64,000 bases of DNA. Source: Thamnaconus septentrionalis. Lineage: Eukaryota > Chordata > Actinopteri > Tetraodontiformes > Monacanthidae. The DNA lies in the NCBI GenBank assembly GCA_009823395.1, contig CM020509.1:16849001-16913000 (forward strand). The letters are read 5' to 3'. Within the stretch, counting starts at the first letter, position 1. Each line of letters opens with the position of its first letter. Below the pieces are notes generated by a model. That model searched no databases, was not told the origin of the DNA, and worked only from the letters and a program-made list of their open reading frames with translations. Positions 1 to 13,557 of the stretch are shown here, piece by piece. Both the position numbers and the translations under genes were made by a program.

Positions 1-1370
1 ATGACAATAAATCACCTAGACCTTTGTACTTCACACTGAGACACACAACATTTGTTTTCGAGATAAACATTTCAGGGTCTTCGCGGTCGCCGGCTGGAGC
101 GACGCTCGGTCACGTGCAGCGGCGGTGACCACTGCTTGTTGGCTGCCGGAAAACGACGGTCATCAGTGGCCCGTCGCTGATATTTTGCAAGTGAGTGTCT
201 TCAAAGTGCAACACAATAGGGCGTCTCGGTGCTGCGAAGGGGGAGGGAGGAAAAAAAGTCGGCCATGTGACACGGCAGTCCTGGCAACTGCTCTTGTTTA
301 AAAAAGGATCAGCTCCTCCTAAATGGCAACGGGGCTCCTGGCACATTCAGCTCAGGCTCACGTCTTATCTGCAACCCCCCCTCCCCTCCCCCTCCCTACC
401 CCACCGCCACCCCCGCCCCCTTATCGCTCAGCCCCAGTGGAAGCTATTGCCAGGTAACAGGTTGTCATATGACACACACAGCGCTGTGACGGGACGCAGC
501 TCAGCACAGTTAGTAGCCCCGACCCGCCGCCAGCTACCGCGTGATAATACAGAAGGCAACAGCACTGCGGGCTCTCCGATAGCACCGAGGGGAAATGTGA
601 AGCCTGTGGTGATTTATATCTGCCTTATTAAAGAGCTGACCTTGACCGTGGGGGGAAACAGGATTAGTCAGATGTTTTTGGGGAGTTTTGTTTAAAACAA
701 AGAGCCGAGGCGAAGCGGCGCGGTTGCAACGAGCTCTGTAATTCTGTTCAGGCCGTCTGAGAATTTCGCTGGATTCTGTCACACCACCGTCTTCCTGTCC
801 CACGTGAAGCGGCGGGATGTTAAGACACCGCTGCTCCAAGCTGCTGCGACGCACAGAAGCAGAAGACCAGCGCGGCGGAGCTGCTGAGAGTTGTAAACAG
901 CAGCTGTTTGCGGAAGAGGTTTTTTGCACGGTCGCTGCCGGAGCAATTCCACATCAGCGAGATTCAAAAAAATCAAACGAGGCTGTTCGAGAACCCAAGT
1001 TTGATCCCTTTGCACTCCTTTTGCATGAAAAAAATATTAGATAAGACAGACAATCCCGGCGCTGACCCGAGTTTGAATTCTTCACTTGAGAGTCTGGAAC
1101 GGCGAGCAGCCCAACTGTCCTGGGAGAGACAGGTTGTCACAAACTGGTGTCAGTATTGTCAGCGAGGGATGAATGATTTTGTAATGCAAACTTGCGATAG
1201 AAAAAAATATGTTGCTTTTTTGGCTGTGTGAAATTGGCATTCTGTTTTTGAATAGTCGCACCAAATTTAAATCTGGCAGCCTGATTGTTTGTTTTGGACT
1301 GGAGACTGAAATTGAATCACCCTAAATTGGGTTGAATTAAATTCAATTTGTACTTGAACCAAATTAGCTA

Positions 1371-1373
1371 TTA

Positions 1374-1431
<58 letters not shown>
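1371..1431. repeat. (ATT)n microsatellite
   Basis: An almost uninterrupted ATT/TTA trinucleotide tract of about 60 bp. It generates an artificial poly-isoleucine frame on the minus strand. Confidence 0.97.
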
Positions 1432-1434
<3 letters not shown>

Positions 1435-4193
1435 TACTTGTGAGTAATGAATGCTTACTTGTGCATTATGAAAGGCCTCCACACACCAGCTGTTGACTCG
1501 GTGATCAGCGCGAGGTGACTGCAAACTCCCGCTGGCATTAGCGAAGCCGCGTCGGACACAGATCACGCCTGGCGAAGGGATCCTTGGGGTTGATTGAAGG
1601 AGTCGCCGCTCCCTGGAAACCGCGGGGAGGGTCGGCTTTTGCCTGCGTCTCTGAACGGCCGTAAATCCTTGTGGCCGACATGTGGAAGAGCACTTTCTCT
1701 CATTCTATCACTCTGATAAACTGACCTTTGCCCGTCGTAGCATTTTTTTTTTTTTTGTTTTACACACATCCGCAAATTTGAGAAAAGAAACTCCTCTTGA
1801 TCTTCCGGGCAATTTGAGATCCACAGAGGACACAACGGGTAACGGGACATTTTATTTCGAACTTAAAAGGGTTTCCACTTGCTTATGGTGACCAGGCTTC
1901 TTTTTAAATCCCATTTTAACAACATTTATCGCAGGATGGGGAGCGATACTGCCAGAGAAGGAGGACCAGCTCTCATGAAAAGGTATTTCTTTTCTTGCTG
2001 AATTGACTGACCCATTGAATTGACCTCTCGTTGAAAGGTCACCTTACTGCTTCCTGCCCTTGCACGTGCGGCATCACCATCGCTCCTCATGTCCTCCGCT
2101 CCTCCGGTCCCTTTTATTCTCATTCTCTCCCCCACTTGCTCTCCACAAGGCTCATACTATTTTTTTTTTTACGTTATCTCAAAGAGCAGATCACCATGGC
2201 AACAATTAGTCACATCGGCATCACCCACACTCGTCTTTGACGGCTGTTTTTTTTTTTTTTATTTTGAAGGAGTTGTCGAAGCGCCCGTACCTCGCTGGCG
2301 CTGCGCCAACTAACCTGTTCTGGGGGACGAAAGGAACAATGTTGCCATCTGTTGGTTCCGCGTGTTTTGCACACGGCGGCCAACTGTGAAAAACACCCAG
2401 CGCCCCACTGTGACGGCACACGGCAGCCAATCACATGCCAATTAGGCTGAGAGGACACCTCAGTCTCGTATTTCGCGAGTTGGAAACGCAGGTACGTCAC
2501 GGAAGTTCCTCTTTAGGGGAGGTCACCCGCCGCCGCAGCTTTATCTCCCCTTCCGGAAGGTAATAGGATGGAAAAAACAAAGAGTCTGCCTGCCTGCCTG
2601 TAGGTTCTGCTATGAATTGCAGCCGTGCACAGTGTAATGGAGGTATGATATGTGCCCGACTCAGGTATAGGACAAGTGTGAGAGGCTCCCTGGCAGCTCC
2701 GTTAATTAAAATACTTGGGCTTCCCACCAGGAGTTATTAATCAGCAGCTGCCATAATGCATATGTCTGGGTTTAAAAAAAAAAAACTGCTGCAAGAATAT
2801 CAACCAAGTGCAAGTGTTAATATATATAGCCTGAGATCTTATCTGAAGGTTCCCCTCAAAATGTTGGATCTGTTGCTAGTCTGGAGGTGCTAATTAAGCT
2901 CCACTCTCCTCCTCCACCCCACACCCAACCCCACTCACCCTCGCCCCCAGCCCCTTATAACTTTTACCATCTATGTGATGAAATACCATCATTTTTCCAC
3001 ATGGGACAGGTCATTGATCTTATTATTTATTCAGCTGGCTCAAAATTCTTGCCAAGAAAAGGGTGTTGAAATGAGCACCTACATAATCAGGGTTTCTCTC
3101 TCAGATAGAGCCAAAAGAGAGAGAGGGAGAGGGAAAGAGAGAGAGGGGAGAAAAAAGATACTCGCCGGCAGGAAAACTGAGCTGGTTATTCATAGCAAGA
3201 CAATGCACTATAATGAAGTCAGGTCTGCTGGGGGCAGTTCTGAGCCAGGAAGAAAGTGGAGGACCCCTGCTAAGACACGAGCCCAGAGCCAGATAATAAT
3301 TATTATTCCGCAGAGCTGTTGCGCGGGGAGATCTAATCCAATCTTTATGGTCCCATTTGTTGTGTGGTTAGAGGTTTAAAAAAAAAAAAAAAATGGCCGT
3401 GCAGCAGCAACCAATCAGTGGCTCACAACTGTTTGATTTCTGGACGGTGCTATGCAAAGACGGCACGCCTCTCAGTCTTTGGACTGTGAAGCTCTGCCAC
3501 GGCTGGCCAAATACTGGAGGGGAAAAAAAAAAAAAGAGCCACTTGGCCGGCAGATGCTCAGTAGTCCTCTGAAAGAAAAAAAAAAAAAATCCAGCCACCG
3601 AGTCTTCATCAGCGTTGCTGCGGCAGAGGAGGAGGAGAAACTACAGCGTCCCTGTAGCAAATTACATTACGGCTGTCACATATAGCAACGATGCACATTT
3701 ACAGTTTGAAATCTGTAGCTAATATTAAAAAAAAAAAAAAAAAGATGTGCCATTTAATGCTGGCATTGCACGCAGATTTAAAAAAAAAAAAGCCTGTCCG
3801 ACGAAGAATGAAAGCAGCACATTTCTACGCTACAGACCTGAGGCGCACAAGTCATTTGGATCCTATTTTAAAGTTCAAAACACAATCTGCAGCCGCCTTT
3901 CTTTACGCTTTGCATCGCGGTTTACATTTTGATTTGGCTGCAGCAGTAAAAAAAAGAAAAGAAGAAGAAGAAGCAATGTTTCCCATTACATTTATTGTCA
4001 GGGACTCTGCATTTTTAAAGTTTCCAGACCAAAGCGTAGCTATATTTGGCTGCATGGTGTATCAACCCGCCCTGAGGTAAATGATCCCCCTCAAACCTTT
4101 GGCTGAAAACTCGGTGAAATGTTCTGCATTTTGTGCTTTGCAAATTAATGCAAGCACCTCATTTCCTTTCATCATTTATTCATTGGTACCAAA

Positions 4194-4196
<3 letters not shown>

Positions 4197-4266
<70 letters not shown>

Positions 4267-4281
4267 GTCTCTCTCTCTCTA
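4197..4281. repeat. (CT)n microsatellite
   Basis: About 85 bp of nearly pure CT dinucleotides with two interruptions near the 3' side. The opposite strand reads GA. Confidence 0.97.
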
Positions 4282-4450
4282 TCCATGCAGAGGTTTTTTT
4301 CCGCTTCAGAGGAAGATACAGTAACCCAGGTGTAAAAGACTTTTAAAAGAGCCAAGAGAAAAACTCTTCTTAATTTTCGCCTTTGCTCTTCCGACGGAAG
4401 AAAAACTATTTTGGATTGAAGTTTTTCCACTTCGGGCAAGAGGCCCGTCT

Positions 4451-4504
4451 GTTTCTTTCTTTCTTTCTTTCTTTCTTTGTATCTTTCTTTCTTTCTTACT
4501 TACT
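4451..4504. repeat. (CTTT)n microsatellite
   Basis: A CTTT/TTTC tetranucleotide tract with one interruption. It lies 170 bp after the CT tract, so the neighbourhood is polypyrimidine-rich on the plus strand. Confidence 0.95.
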
Positions 4505-4904
4505 CGGCTGATTTGCATTTGTTTTTTATGGAGATTAGTGACACAGAAATGCTTTGACTAGTGATCTCTTGCCGGTCACTGTTATAAAGGTATCGAGCTC
4601 AAATATTTTTCAATGAGCTTCAAACCACCAACCGTGATGGACTCCACATCAGAACAGCTTGTAGTAGGAGGACCACATAATGTGCCGTTCGGTGCCTGCA
4701 TTCAAAAACAAACAAAACAGCAACAAAAAAACAGCAACTTGTCGCCGATCTTTGGACAAACGTTTTCAGAAAGCCGCTGCAGAAAATATTGTTTACGTCC
4801 TCCTAATAAGGACTTGGTGGAATTTGCATTCCTCAGAACTGTTGCCTCTGCCAATTATCCAAGCGTGGCTCATCACGCCAGTCTCCAGACCTTATACAAC
4901 CCCA

Positions 4905-5560
4905 TTTAATTAAGCCGCAGATCCTAACGGAGACAGACTGCGCTCATTGTTAAAGCCTTCCCCGAAACCTTTAAACGTCTGTTGTACTAGACGTCCTCGA
5001 GACTCCATTGATCCTCTCGGGTGCATTAACCTATCAATGCGGAAGGCTCGGCGCATTATGATTAAGCACATAGAAAACATCCACGTTCCTCACTCGGAGG
5101 TCAGGGGGAGGCAGCCGCAATAAACCGCAGAGCGCGGCGTGGAGAAGGTCCTGACATTAATATTGATGAGATGGAGTCCATGCTGTGCCATATCTATCAT
5201 GGAGCAAAAGAACCCTTATTAAGTCTGGCCAGCAGTGTCAGGGGGGTTATTACGCCTATGGTACATCTGGACCATGTAGGAGAGTCTGAGGTATTGATAG
5301 GGACACATGGTTATATAAGGCATCCAAGTGGGAGGTGGAGGTGGGTAGAGGGGGATGCATGGAAATAGCCAGCCATTGAGGTTGGCTGTAATTAAAGTGC
5401 AGTGGGTGGGTGGGGGGGGTTGGGGGTGGCGCTCGGCGGCGGGCTCCTTGCCACGTTTCCCATTGACTTTCAACTGGACGCTGAAGGTCAGCAGCAAGGT
5501 GTTTAGAGCAATCTCCGCAAATTGTTGGACTGAGGCTTGATAATCTCCCCGGCTTTAATG
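4905..5560. other. Candidate conserved noncoding element (unverified)
   Basis: This stretch has no long frame with codon character and no simple repeat for most of its length. It is rich in homeobox-core-like TAAT/ATTA motifs (for example TTAATTAAG at 4906, ATTATGATTAAG near 5055, GACATTAATATTGATGAG near 5153) set in a balanced-composition, non-repetitive background. That texture is typical of vertebrate developmental enhancers, but conservation cannot be judged from one sequence, so this is an inference from texture alone. Confidence 0.3.
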
Positions 5561-5726
5561 GATCCCAGATCTGTTTACCAAGTGAGTGCACCTCGCAAAG
5601 TCATTTGGCAATTGTTTTACCCTCTAACGCAATAATAGAACTGGAATTGGCTTTTTGATCAATGACATCAGTGGTTAAGTTGATATATTCAATAAGCGCG
5701 ACAACCTTGAGCCTCGCCGAATCATT

Positions 5727-5798
5727 GCGCGCGCGCGCGCGTGTGCGTGCGCATGTCTTTGTGTGTGCGCGCTCGTGCGCGCGCTCGTGCGTGAGTGT
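5727..5798. repeat. Alternating purine-pyrimidine (GC/GT) tract
   Basis: About 70 bp of GCGCGC, GTGTGC and GCGCTCGTGC motifs. This is a nearly perfect alternating purine-pyrimidine run, the type of sequence able to adopt Z-DNA. Confidence 0.85.
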
Positions 5799-6109
5799 CA
5801 ATAGCAGACGGAGATGCGTGGCCTGATACGTACTGTACTCCTGGACGGCACAGACTGGAGTCTTGCTCTTATTTATTTATTTCCCCGCGTGCGAGACGGC
5901 TGAGAACAGGTTCCTCTTTGGCAGCCTGTCCTCTCTTGTATATCTGCGAGCGAAACGGCTCTGCTCCAGCACAACAATGCGCCTAATGTGATAATCTGCA
6001 TTGCTGCATGTTTTTGCTTTCCCGTCGGATTCCCCACAGAGCTCGGGTATTACACTGAAAGTAGCTATAATTAAAAAAAGTGCTGAGCACACGGTTGTTT
6101 AAAATGGGT

Positions 6110-6195
6110 TGGTGGGGGGGGGGGGGTGGGGGGTATAGGGAAGGGAGGGAGAAGAGAGAGTGGTGGATGGGGATGGGAGTCGGGGGGGGGGGCAT
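6110..6195. repeat. G-run cluster (possible G-quadruplex)
   Basis: Two G homopolymers (near 6114-6126 and 6181-6191) with GGGG and GGG tracts between them on the plus strand. Four or more G-runs within 90 bp satisfy a simple G-quadruplex pattern. Confidence 0.7.
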
Positions 6196-8009
6196 TCCGT
6201 GCTCTCTCGTCATGTGTAAGAATTGTTGAATTTTTACCAAGGCTGGGCAAAAAGAAAAAGCAGCAGCAAGTTGGTGGAGGAGAGGGACGGCAGGCTTTCA
6301 GCTGCAGAGCTAATCTGAGGGCTGGAGCATTTCCTCAAGTCTCCTCTCAGGCATTTAACGGTTGAATGGACAGGATCGGACATGCCCGGGGACTCGATGG
6401 GCCTGGAGATTCCCTCCCAGCCGACGTCAACAGCCTGCATCTTCAGCTCAAGTAAGCACTGTGGTCACTGGCCGCCCACTAATTTCAGCCACTCTCACGT
6501 GGCTGAACTCGACCTCATTCATCCCCGTGTGGTTTCTTTAGACAAAGATGACCCTAAAAAAGAAAAGAAAACGATGAGCAGAGGAGGTGATGATCTCTGT
6601 CCAACCAGTCATCATGAATGTCCCACTCTGATGGGGAAAAATGGGATTCTAAAGCACGTATTACTTAAGCAGGCAAATAGTTACAGATGGTTGTGGCTCA
6701 AATAAGTAAGACTTTGGTCCCCTGGGCTAATGCAGGAAGAGGGGGAAGGAAATGCCTTCCTAAGTCTTGTTACTTACTACTAAGGACTTGTTATGACGCA
6801 CTGCAGCTCAGATGCAGTGATAAAATATCCACCAATTGGCACTTTTTTCTTTTAAGAACGGGCTCCCTCCCGATCACAACCATCCGTACCATTTCTTTTG
6901 TCATCCCAATTTCGTTGCAGACTGATCCATAATTCATAGCGATATACCCAGTATCCCGTCTTTCCCGTATGAAAAAAAGGTTTGGACTCGAGACGGATCC
7001 CCCCAAGTTTCCGTGAAACAGTGTCAGATTCTCAAGCGAACAATGAGAACACTATTACAGGACTTGGCACAGAAAAGCCTCAAAGGCCTTGGCACAAAGG
7101 CCCGGACAAATTGAGAAGATAGAAGTGCAAACTCATTAGCTTACCAGGTTTCCAATCATGACACTTTTTTATATGCTGGATGTATCAGTCTGCCGAGCTC
7201 TCATCGGATGAGAGACATTTTTCGCGACTTCAAAGGATGCAGTTCTGCCTTAGAACTTGGGGCTTGACGCGCCCAGCACTGATACTTTGTGTCAGAACAC
7301 GCGTGGCGAGATGTGCCTCCCCTGGAAAACACCTCTCTTCTCGTTAATAATCCCGGCCTGTAACCTCCACCATCAGAGAACGACATCTTCACTCTGCTGA
7401 TGCTCCACCTTGGCAAGGAGAATGTACAAGGTTTGAAACACAGTTTGAACCCGTATCGTGCTTTTGTATGACAAACACCTGCCAACACTTGGCTTCTTTT
7501 TTTTTTTTTGCACGTAAAGGGGTTCTATTCTGAAAAACTGACTTTTTTCAGCTCTTTAACACATCTTATTGTGGCATGCCAAATACCAACACCAAGTACG
7601 GAAAAATGAGAACTTATACAATTCTATAAGGGTGACTTTTTCTGAGTTACTGCACTGAAACATTCAGATTTGACTCAAGTTTTTATGTCACAGGCTGACC
7701 TAGTTATCATTGCGATGCCTCTTCAGACTTTTTTATGGGTGAAGTTTCACTGTATGTGAGCTAAGAGCGATCTTTCCCGCTAGCATTAATGGGCTGGCCA
7801 ATCACAAGGAAGTGGACTGTTCCAAGGCGGACCCATGGATGTAGCAGGAAGGGGAGGGGCAAAGAGACCCAAAATAGCCTTTTCAGGCTTGTTTTGTAAG
7901 ATAAGCTTGTTTTCGTAAGATAAGCTTTTTTTGTTATTTGTAAGACATACACGAGTCAATCTCGTTTATCCTCACATTTTTATCGCCTTGTTATCATGAG
8001 CGCGCGTTT

Positions 8010-10788
8010 GGCATGACCATTAACCTGGCACCTGGCCATGCTTTTAAACAAATCTTTTATCGTAAATGAACTGATTTTAGACAGCAAGCTAGCTGGGAAG
8101 CTTTTAACAGAGACATGGCTTGGCACAGAGGCTTCAGTTGTCCTCACTGAGGCTTACCCACCAAATTTTAACTTTTTATTTTCTATCAGAGGAGGTAAGA
8201 GAGGAGGTGGAACTGCATCCTTTTTCAAAAACATATTAATGTCAAAGGAGGTCTCTTTTAACAGTTGCTCATCATTTGAGTACCACTCCTTTGTCTTTAG
8301 CAGTCCACCCATAATTTACATTAGTGCATTTAGACCATCCCATTACTAAGTTACTTTTATCGGTGAATTCTCCAAGCTTTAATCAATCATACAACTTGCA
8401 ATAGAATTTTAATAACTGGCAATTTTAACATGCACATACACAACAGCTCTGACCTGCTGTCAAGAGAATGTTTACACCTTTTAAACTTCATGAATTTTAA
8501 CCAGCACATCACACAGCCAGCTCACAACGGAGGACACACCATGGACCTGGTCCTTACTTACAGTATGGCCTGTCCGCTGGTGTTTCCTCTGTTGTTGACC
8601 TGGCCGTGTCCAACCACTACGGTGTGTATTTTAATATTGCCAGTTTTAACCAACAGGAAGCCCCGGTGAGAGCAGTGAGGAAACGCTACCTTACTTCTGA
8701 GGTGGCTGCAAATTTTATTGAGGTTTTAAAGTGCACCCCTGCTGAAATTTTACCTGCACCCTGTGACTTTAATGTTGAGAGTTTTAACAGCAAACTTACA
8801 TCCACTTTAGGCTCTGTGGCTCCACTTTTAACTAAAACAGAAAAACCGAAACATTTACCCCCGTGGAGACGAAAACCTGAGATTATAAAATCAAAACAGC
8901 AATGCAGGAGTGCAGAGAGAAGGCGGAGAAAAAATAAAGTCACAGTTCATTACAAAGTACTTCGTGAACAACTCAAATCTTACAATAAAACAAAGAGGGA
9001 AAAAGAATTTTCCTCTCCTCAAAACTTATCACAGGCTTATCACATCTGGATCTAAGTGCTATCTTTGAGTAGATCACCACATTTTATTAAAAAAGACTCA
9101 GAAACCTGGTGGGCCTCTCTGGTGCTGTTTTTAACTGGTTTTGTTCCTATCTCACAGATCAATATTTCTTTGAAAGTCTGGATACGTGTTCCTCCGGAAA
9201 ACATAAAATGAAGTGTGGGGTGCCCCAAGGGTTAGTTTTAGGTCCAATACTTTTTAATCTTTACATGCTTCCCTTCCGGGACGTCATAAGGAGACACGGC
9301 GTCAGGTTCCTATGTTATGCTGACGACACACAGCTTTACATTGCCAACTCTCTCGATGACACAAGGCCTATTGACACCCTTTTAGAATGTATTTTAGATA
9401 TCAAGTCATGGATGGCAGACAACTTCCTACAGCTCAACAAAGACAAAACAGAGGTTTTAGTCATTGGTCCTGAAGGCAAGAGAGAGAAACTTTTACCAAA
9501 ACTTCATGATTTAAAGCCAACACAATCTGTAAAGAACCTGGGCGTCAGTTTTGACTCTTAGTTATAATCAGCATATTAAAAACGTCACAAAGACGAGTTT
9601 TTATCATCTCAAGAACATAACCAGAGTCCGCCCATTTCTCTCCCAGGCAAAACAGAGGTGCTGATGCACGCTTTTATCTCCTGTCAGTTAGACTATTGTG
9701 ACGCCAGCGCTCTGGTCATCCCAAAAAAAAAAAACATCTCTAACCTGCAGGTACTCCAGAACTCAGCTGCTCGTATGCTGACTAGGACCAGAAGGATCAC
9801 ATTACACCGGTTTTAAATCGCTGCATTGGCTCCTCGTGCAATTCAGGGTCTATTTTAAGATTCTTTTATTAGTTTTTAAGTGTCTTAACAGTCTTGGGAA
9901 ATCTTATTTATCCAACCTGCTTTTATCATATCAGCCCTCGCGGATCCTGAGGACCTCTGGCACCAGCCTTTTAATTGTTCCAAGTGTTCGGACCAAAACC
10001 CCCGGGGAGGCTGCATTCAGCCACTACGTTCCGAGGCTTTGGAACATCCTGCCAGAGGGCATCAGGACTGCAGAGAGTGTTTTTAAAAGGAAGCTCAAAA
10101 TTCAACTTTTAAGTTTGGCCTTTCACTGATTTGTTTTATTTTCTTTTACTTGTCTTGTCTTATAGCTTTCAACCCCATTGTCCTTAGGCTTTTAGGTAAT
10201 TTTATATTCTATGTTATTGATTGTTCTACTTCTTATATAATGATAAACTTTATTTATATAGCACTGTTCATGCAAAAGGAAATACAACCCACAGTGCTTA
10301 ACAAAAAAGAAAATAATAATAATAGCATATATATCCTTTTACTCCACTGTCTTATAGCTTTGATATTATTTATTTATTTGTTTGTTTGTTTATTTTCTCT
10401 TCCTTTATTGTATTGTAACCGAGTTACTTAATTTTTAGTCAGTGCTTTCTTGAAGTGGGGGCCTCCACATTGGGTGGGGTGTCATCATTCTGGGTACCCC
10501 TCTCACTGTGGATGATCCCCCCACGTGGCTGTTTCCTCTTATGGTTCCATGGTGCCCTGCCATTTTTGTTTTTCTTGACTGACAGTATCTGCGGTGTGGG
10601 ATGGGCGTGGGTTGATAACGTGTGTGTTTGGGAGGAGGGGGGTGGGTTTTAATTGACTGCAGCACTTCAGTTAAATGCTGTTTTAAATCTTTATTTTTAT
10701 TTTACTTTTAATTTTTGTCAAGCACCTTGGGTTGCATTTTATGTATAAAAGGTGCCATACAACAAACTTTGATTTGATTTGATTTGAC
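8010..10788 (+). mobile_element. Decayed L2-type LINE (EN-RT fragments)
   Basis: This is a broken non-LTR retrotransposon in plus orientation. Order seen: apurinic-endonuclease-like fragments (8038-8349, including an ETWL motif; 8430-9055, including DLLSRECLHLLNF and HTMDLVLTY); reverse transcriptase (9109-9560) with GVPQG, LGPILFNLYM and the catalytic YADDTQLY box; and C-terminal thumb fragments (9600-9815 and 9836-10127, with RLWNILPEGIR). Stops and frameshifts separate every block, so it cannot encode a working enzyme. The 3' end has TATATAGCAC and AAGCACCTTGGGTT motifs and finishes in TTTGA/GATTT tandem units (about 10767-10788), as is usual for the L2/Maui group of fish. The 5' limit is uncertain because no ORF1 is visible. 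Confidence 0.9.
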
Positions 10789-12008
10789 CATTCTGCTCAA
10801 ATTGGGTAGCCTACTTTTTGTTCTTTGACCAAGCAAACTTTCTTTGTTGTTGGAAGGAAAACGAAGTAACTAAAGTCAGTGGAAGCTAGGATGAGTCAGC
10901 CAGCTTGCGCTCGCCTGAACACAGAACTTGCTTACTGGCACATGAAAGGCCACATGTGAACCAGCAAAGTGTGTCAGCTTTGAGAAAAAGTAGAGAGTGC
11001 TTTAACTTCAACGCTGCCTGCTTGCCTTGCAACATAAAAAATGAGCTCTTTGAGATGCAAATTGCGCTCAGGTAAAAATAAATAAATACTTTAATTATTT
11101 TATTAAATAAAGACTAAATTTAAATTGGACAAACCACATGTGAGCACACTTGATATTTGCTCTCCTTTTCCATTTTTCTCCCTGTAAAATCAAGCTTGGT
11201 GCCTTTGCCCTCTGCCATATTAAGTATTAAACTGCAGTTAGAATAGAGTTAGCGGTGACACACAGTAATGATGGATTGACTGCTGCAACCTCGCACATGC
11301 GTGCATCCATGGCACCATCAGTGAGCTCTGCTTTTTAATCATCCCCCTGTGGGTGCAACATATGGGAGCACCAGAAGATGCACTGATGTCATTTATGGTT
11401 CTGTCACTGTGATATTCTTTTTTTGTTTGTTTTTTTTAATGTGCCGTCTTACGCAATGATGATGAAAGTGAGATTTTTGCCTATTTTGGCTCGCACTTCC
11501 TCAGGAGCAACAGAAGCAGCAGCAGCAGCAGCGTTCATTTCCAGACACCTCCTCGCCTGCCTCCTGCACCATTTTCTTCCCTCTGTGAGCGCTGCTCCTC
11601 CGCGATGCTGCACCACCACCTGCTGGCCCGCCCAGACGGAGGCTGTGATGCAGCGGCGGCGTCTCCGTCCCTCCCACCGCCTATCCCTCACCCACCACCC
11701 TCCTCTATAACGGAGATTGATTCCTCTATCTGTCAGCGATGACATTGTGCGACTGCTGTGTTTAAATTAGCAAAAGTCTGATAAAAGAATATAAATGGAT
11801 CAAATCTCCCCCGACGTAAAATCGTATAATTCGTTGACAAATGACACTGAAGTGCTGCGGCAGTGACAAAAAAGAGCCTCATGATACGGCTCAGAATTGA
11901 CAGCGGCCCGTGACAGCTCCCATTTACTGTTAGACTGCTGTCTGGCAGTGAGCGCGAGGCGGCCAACATCCATCTGCAGCTGTTTGGCTCCTTTGAGGAG
12001 AGCAAAAC

Positions 12009-12109
<101 letters not shown>

Positions 12110-12459
12110 TGCGGTAGTGTGTCCACATTAAAGAACATTAATACTACACACACACACACACACACACATGCAAACTTTTTTTTTTCTTCCCGGTCACGAA
12201 AGAGCAGGTCTGCAGACCGAGATCGCAGGGCGCAGCGCTACTCCCACTCTTTATGTAATTCAGGCGTGAGACAGTTTAACAAATTGCCCTGACACAATTG
12301 TAATATTGCTGCTTCCAGTGGTGTGCCACGTTGTTAATCTGCGTGGCTTGGCTCACGCTCAGGTGCCGTATACGCCGAGGATCAAGCGTGTAAGTGCTCT
12401 CCCACAGATTCACTGAATTAAGGCTGCACACAGGGAGAAGATGCAGAATAGCTTTGGGC

Positions 12460-12463
<4 letters not shown>

Positions 12464-12541
<78 letters not shown>
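12464..12541. repeat. (TG)n microsatellite
   Basis: A pure TG dinucleotide tract of about 78 bp. Confidence 0.98.
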
Positions 12542-12542
<1 letters not shown>

Positions 12543-13557
12543 TTAGCATAATATCCTTAACTTTACGGTGTCTGTTTACATACCCTCCAACGGAGGGCTC
12601 CGTAGGAACGTCTAGACACGCCCACAGAGTGAACGATCGTGCAGACGGACCATTGAATACATGTATTTAAAAAAAAAACTGACGTTACATTAATTAATTC
12701 CTATAATCCTAAGAAGCAGGCTTATTTCTAGGAGATGATCACAGCAGTCTTATTCATGACAAGACGTGAATAATCAAGCCATAAATGAACAGCAGACAGC
12801 ACAAGTGACACCCTCACATGTAGGACAAGTGCACTTTCTCCATTGTTTTCCATCCAAAATGCGAGATGACAGTTGTTGCTCCATCTTAGATGTGCGCACG
12901 CGGAGACGCGCGCATCCTAAGGTGATGGCAGCCGCGGCAGAATCCCGCTCCACCGTCTCACAACAGTTATTCTCAACCTTCCGCAGGACTGTCATATCCT
13001 ACAAGTCAGAGTTTCATTCTGTGCATGCGTGGCTATACATAAAACCGAATCGATGTCCGTATGTCTTGGGGTTGATATGCAACCCGGTTAATGCTTTGAA
13101 TAATAATCACAGCCCCGTGAGAGGATATACAGTCTCTGCTGCCACCTAGAGGTCGTTACGGCTAACTTGGCCTCTGCTTGTTCAGTCATGATTTCCACTT
13201 AAGTTATCGCCCAAACTTGAGGATTTTGATGCCCTCTGGCGCGGTTGAGAGAGGGAGAGCAAGACTCACGTCTTCAGTTTCGGAAAGGCTGCTTTTAATT
13301 TACCCTCCGCTTCAAATAGAAAATGCAGAGTATAAGGTGATGTAACGGAGCAGTGCCTCGCAGTCTAAACAGCTATAAATCTCAGCTCCAGCACAGCCTT
13401 GGTCTTTGAAGACATTTCATAACTCAGGGTGACTGGAAATGTATAACAGCCAACCCCATTTTGGATCTGTTAAATTGAAACACCGGGCAGGAGTTTTGAT
13501 CATAAAAAGCCATGGTAAATAAAGGTGGGCTTCAGGTGAGGCTGAGATGACTGCCAA

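Larger units (their letters stand above)
1..8009. other. Gene-free upstream region
   Basis: I see no convincing coding exon here. The open frames are short, lack flanking splice signals that join in phase, and resemble no family I know. The stretch contains several homopolymer A/T runs, the simple repeats listed separately, GC-richer patches (about 60-900 and 4900-5560), and otherwise unique-looking AT-rich sequence. In human the genes beyond SNCB on this side are EIF4E1B, TSPAN17 and UNC5A; none is recognisable here, so they are either farther away or moved. Confidence 0.6.

Noticed and set aside
4176..4439. Arg-Glu repeat frame on the minus strand
   Set aside because: It is the translation of the CT/GA microsatellite at 4197-4281.
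8038..10129. A possible functional reverse transcriptase gene
   Set aside because: Although the YADD box survives, stops and frameshifts separate the endonuclease, reverse transcriptase and thumb parts, so it is a decayed LINE and not a working gene.
12467..12670. Frames with repeated Cys-Val or His-Thr residues (also near 12000, 14600, 26490 and 48100)
   Set aside because: They are translations of TG/CA dinucleotide tracts.
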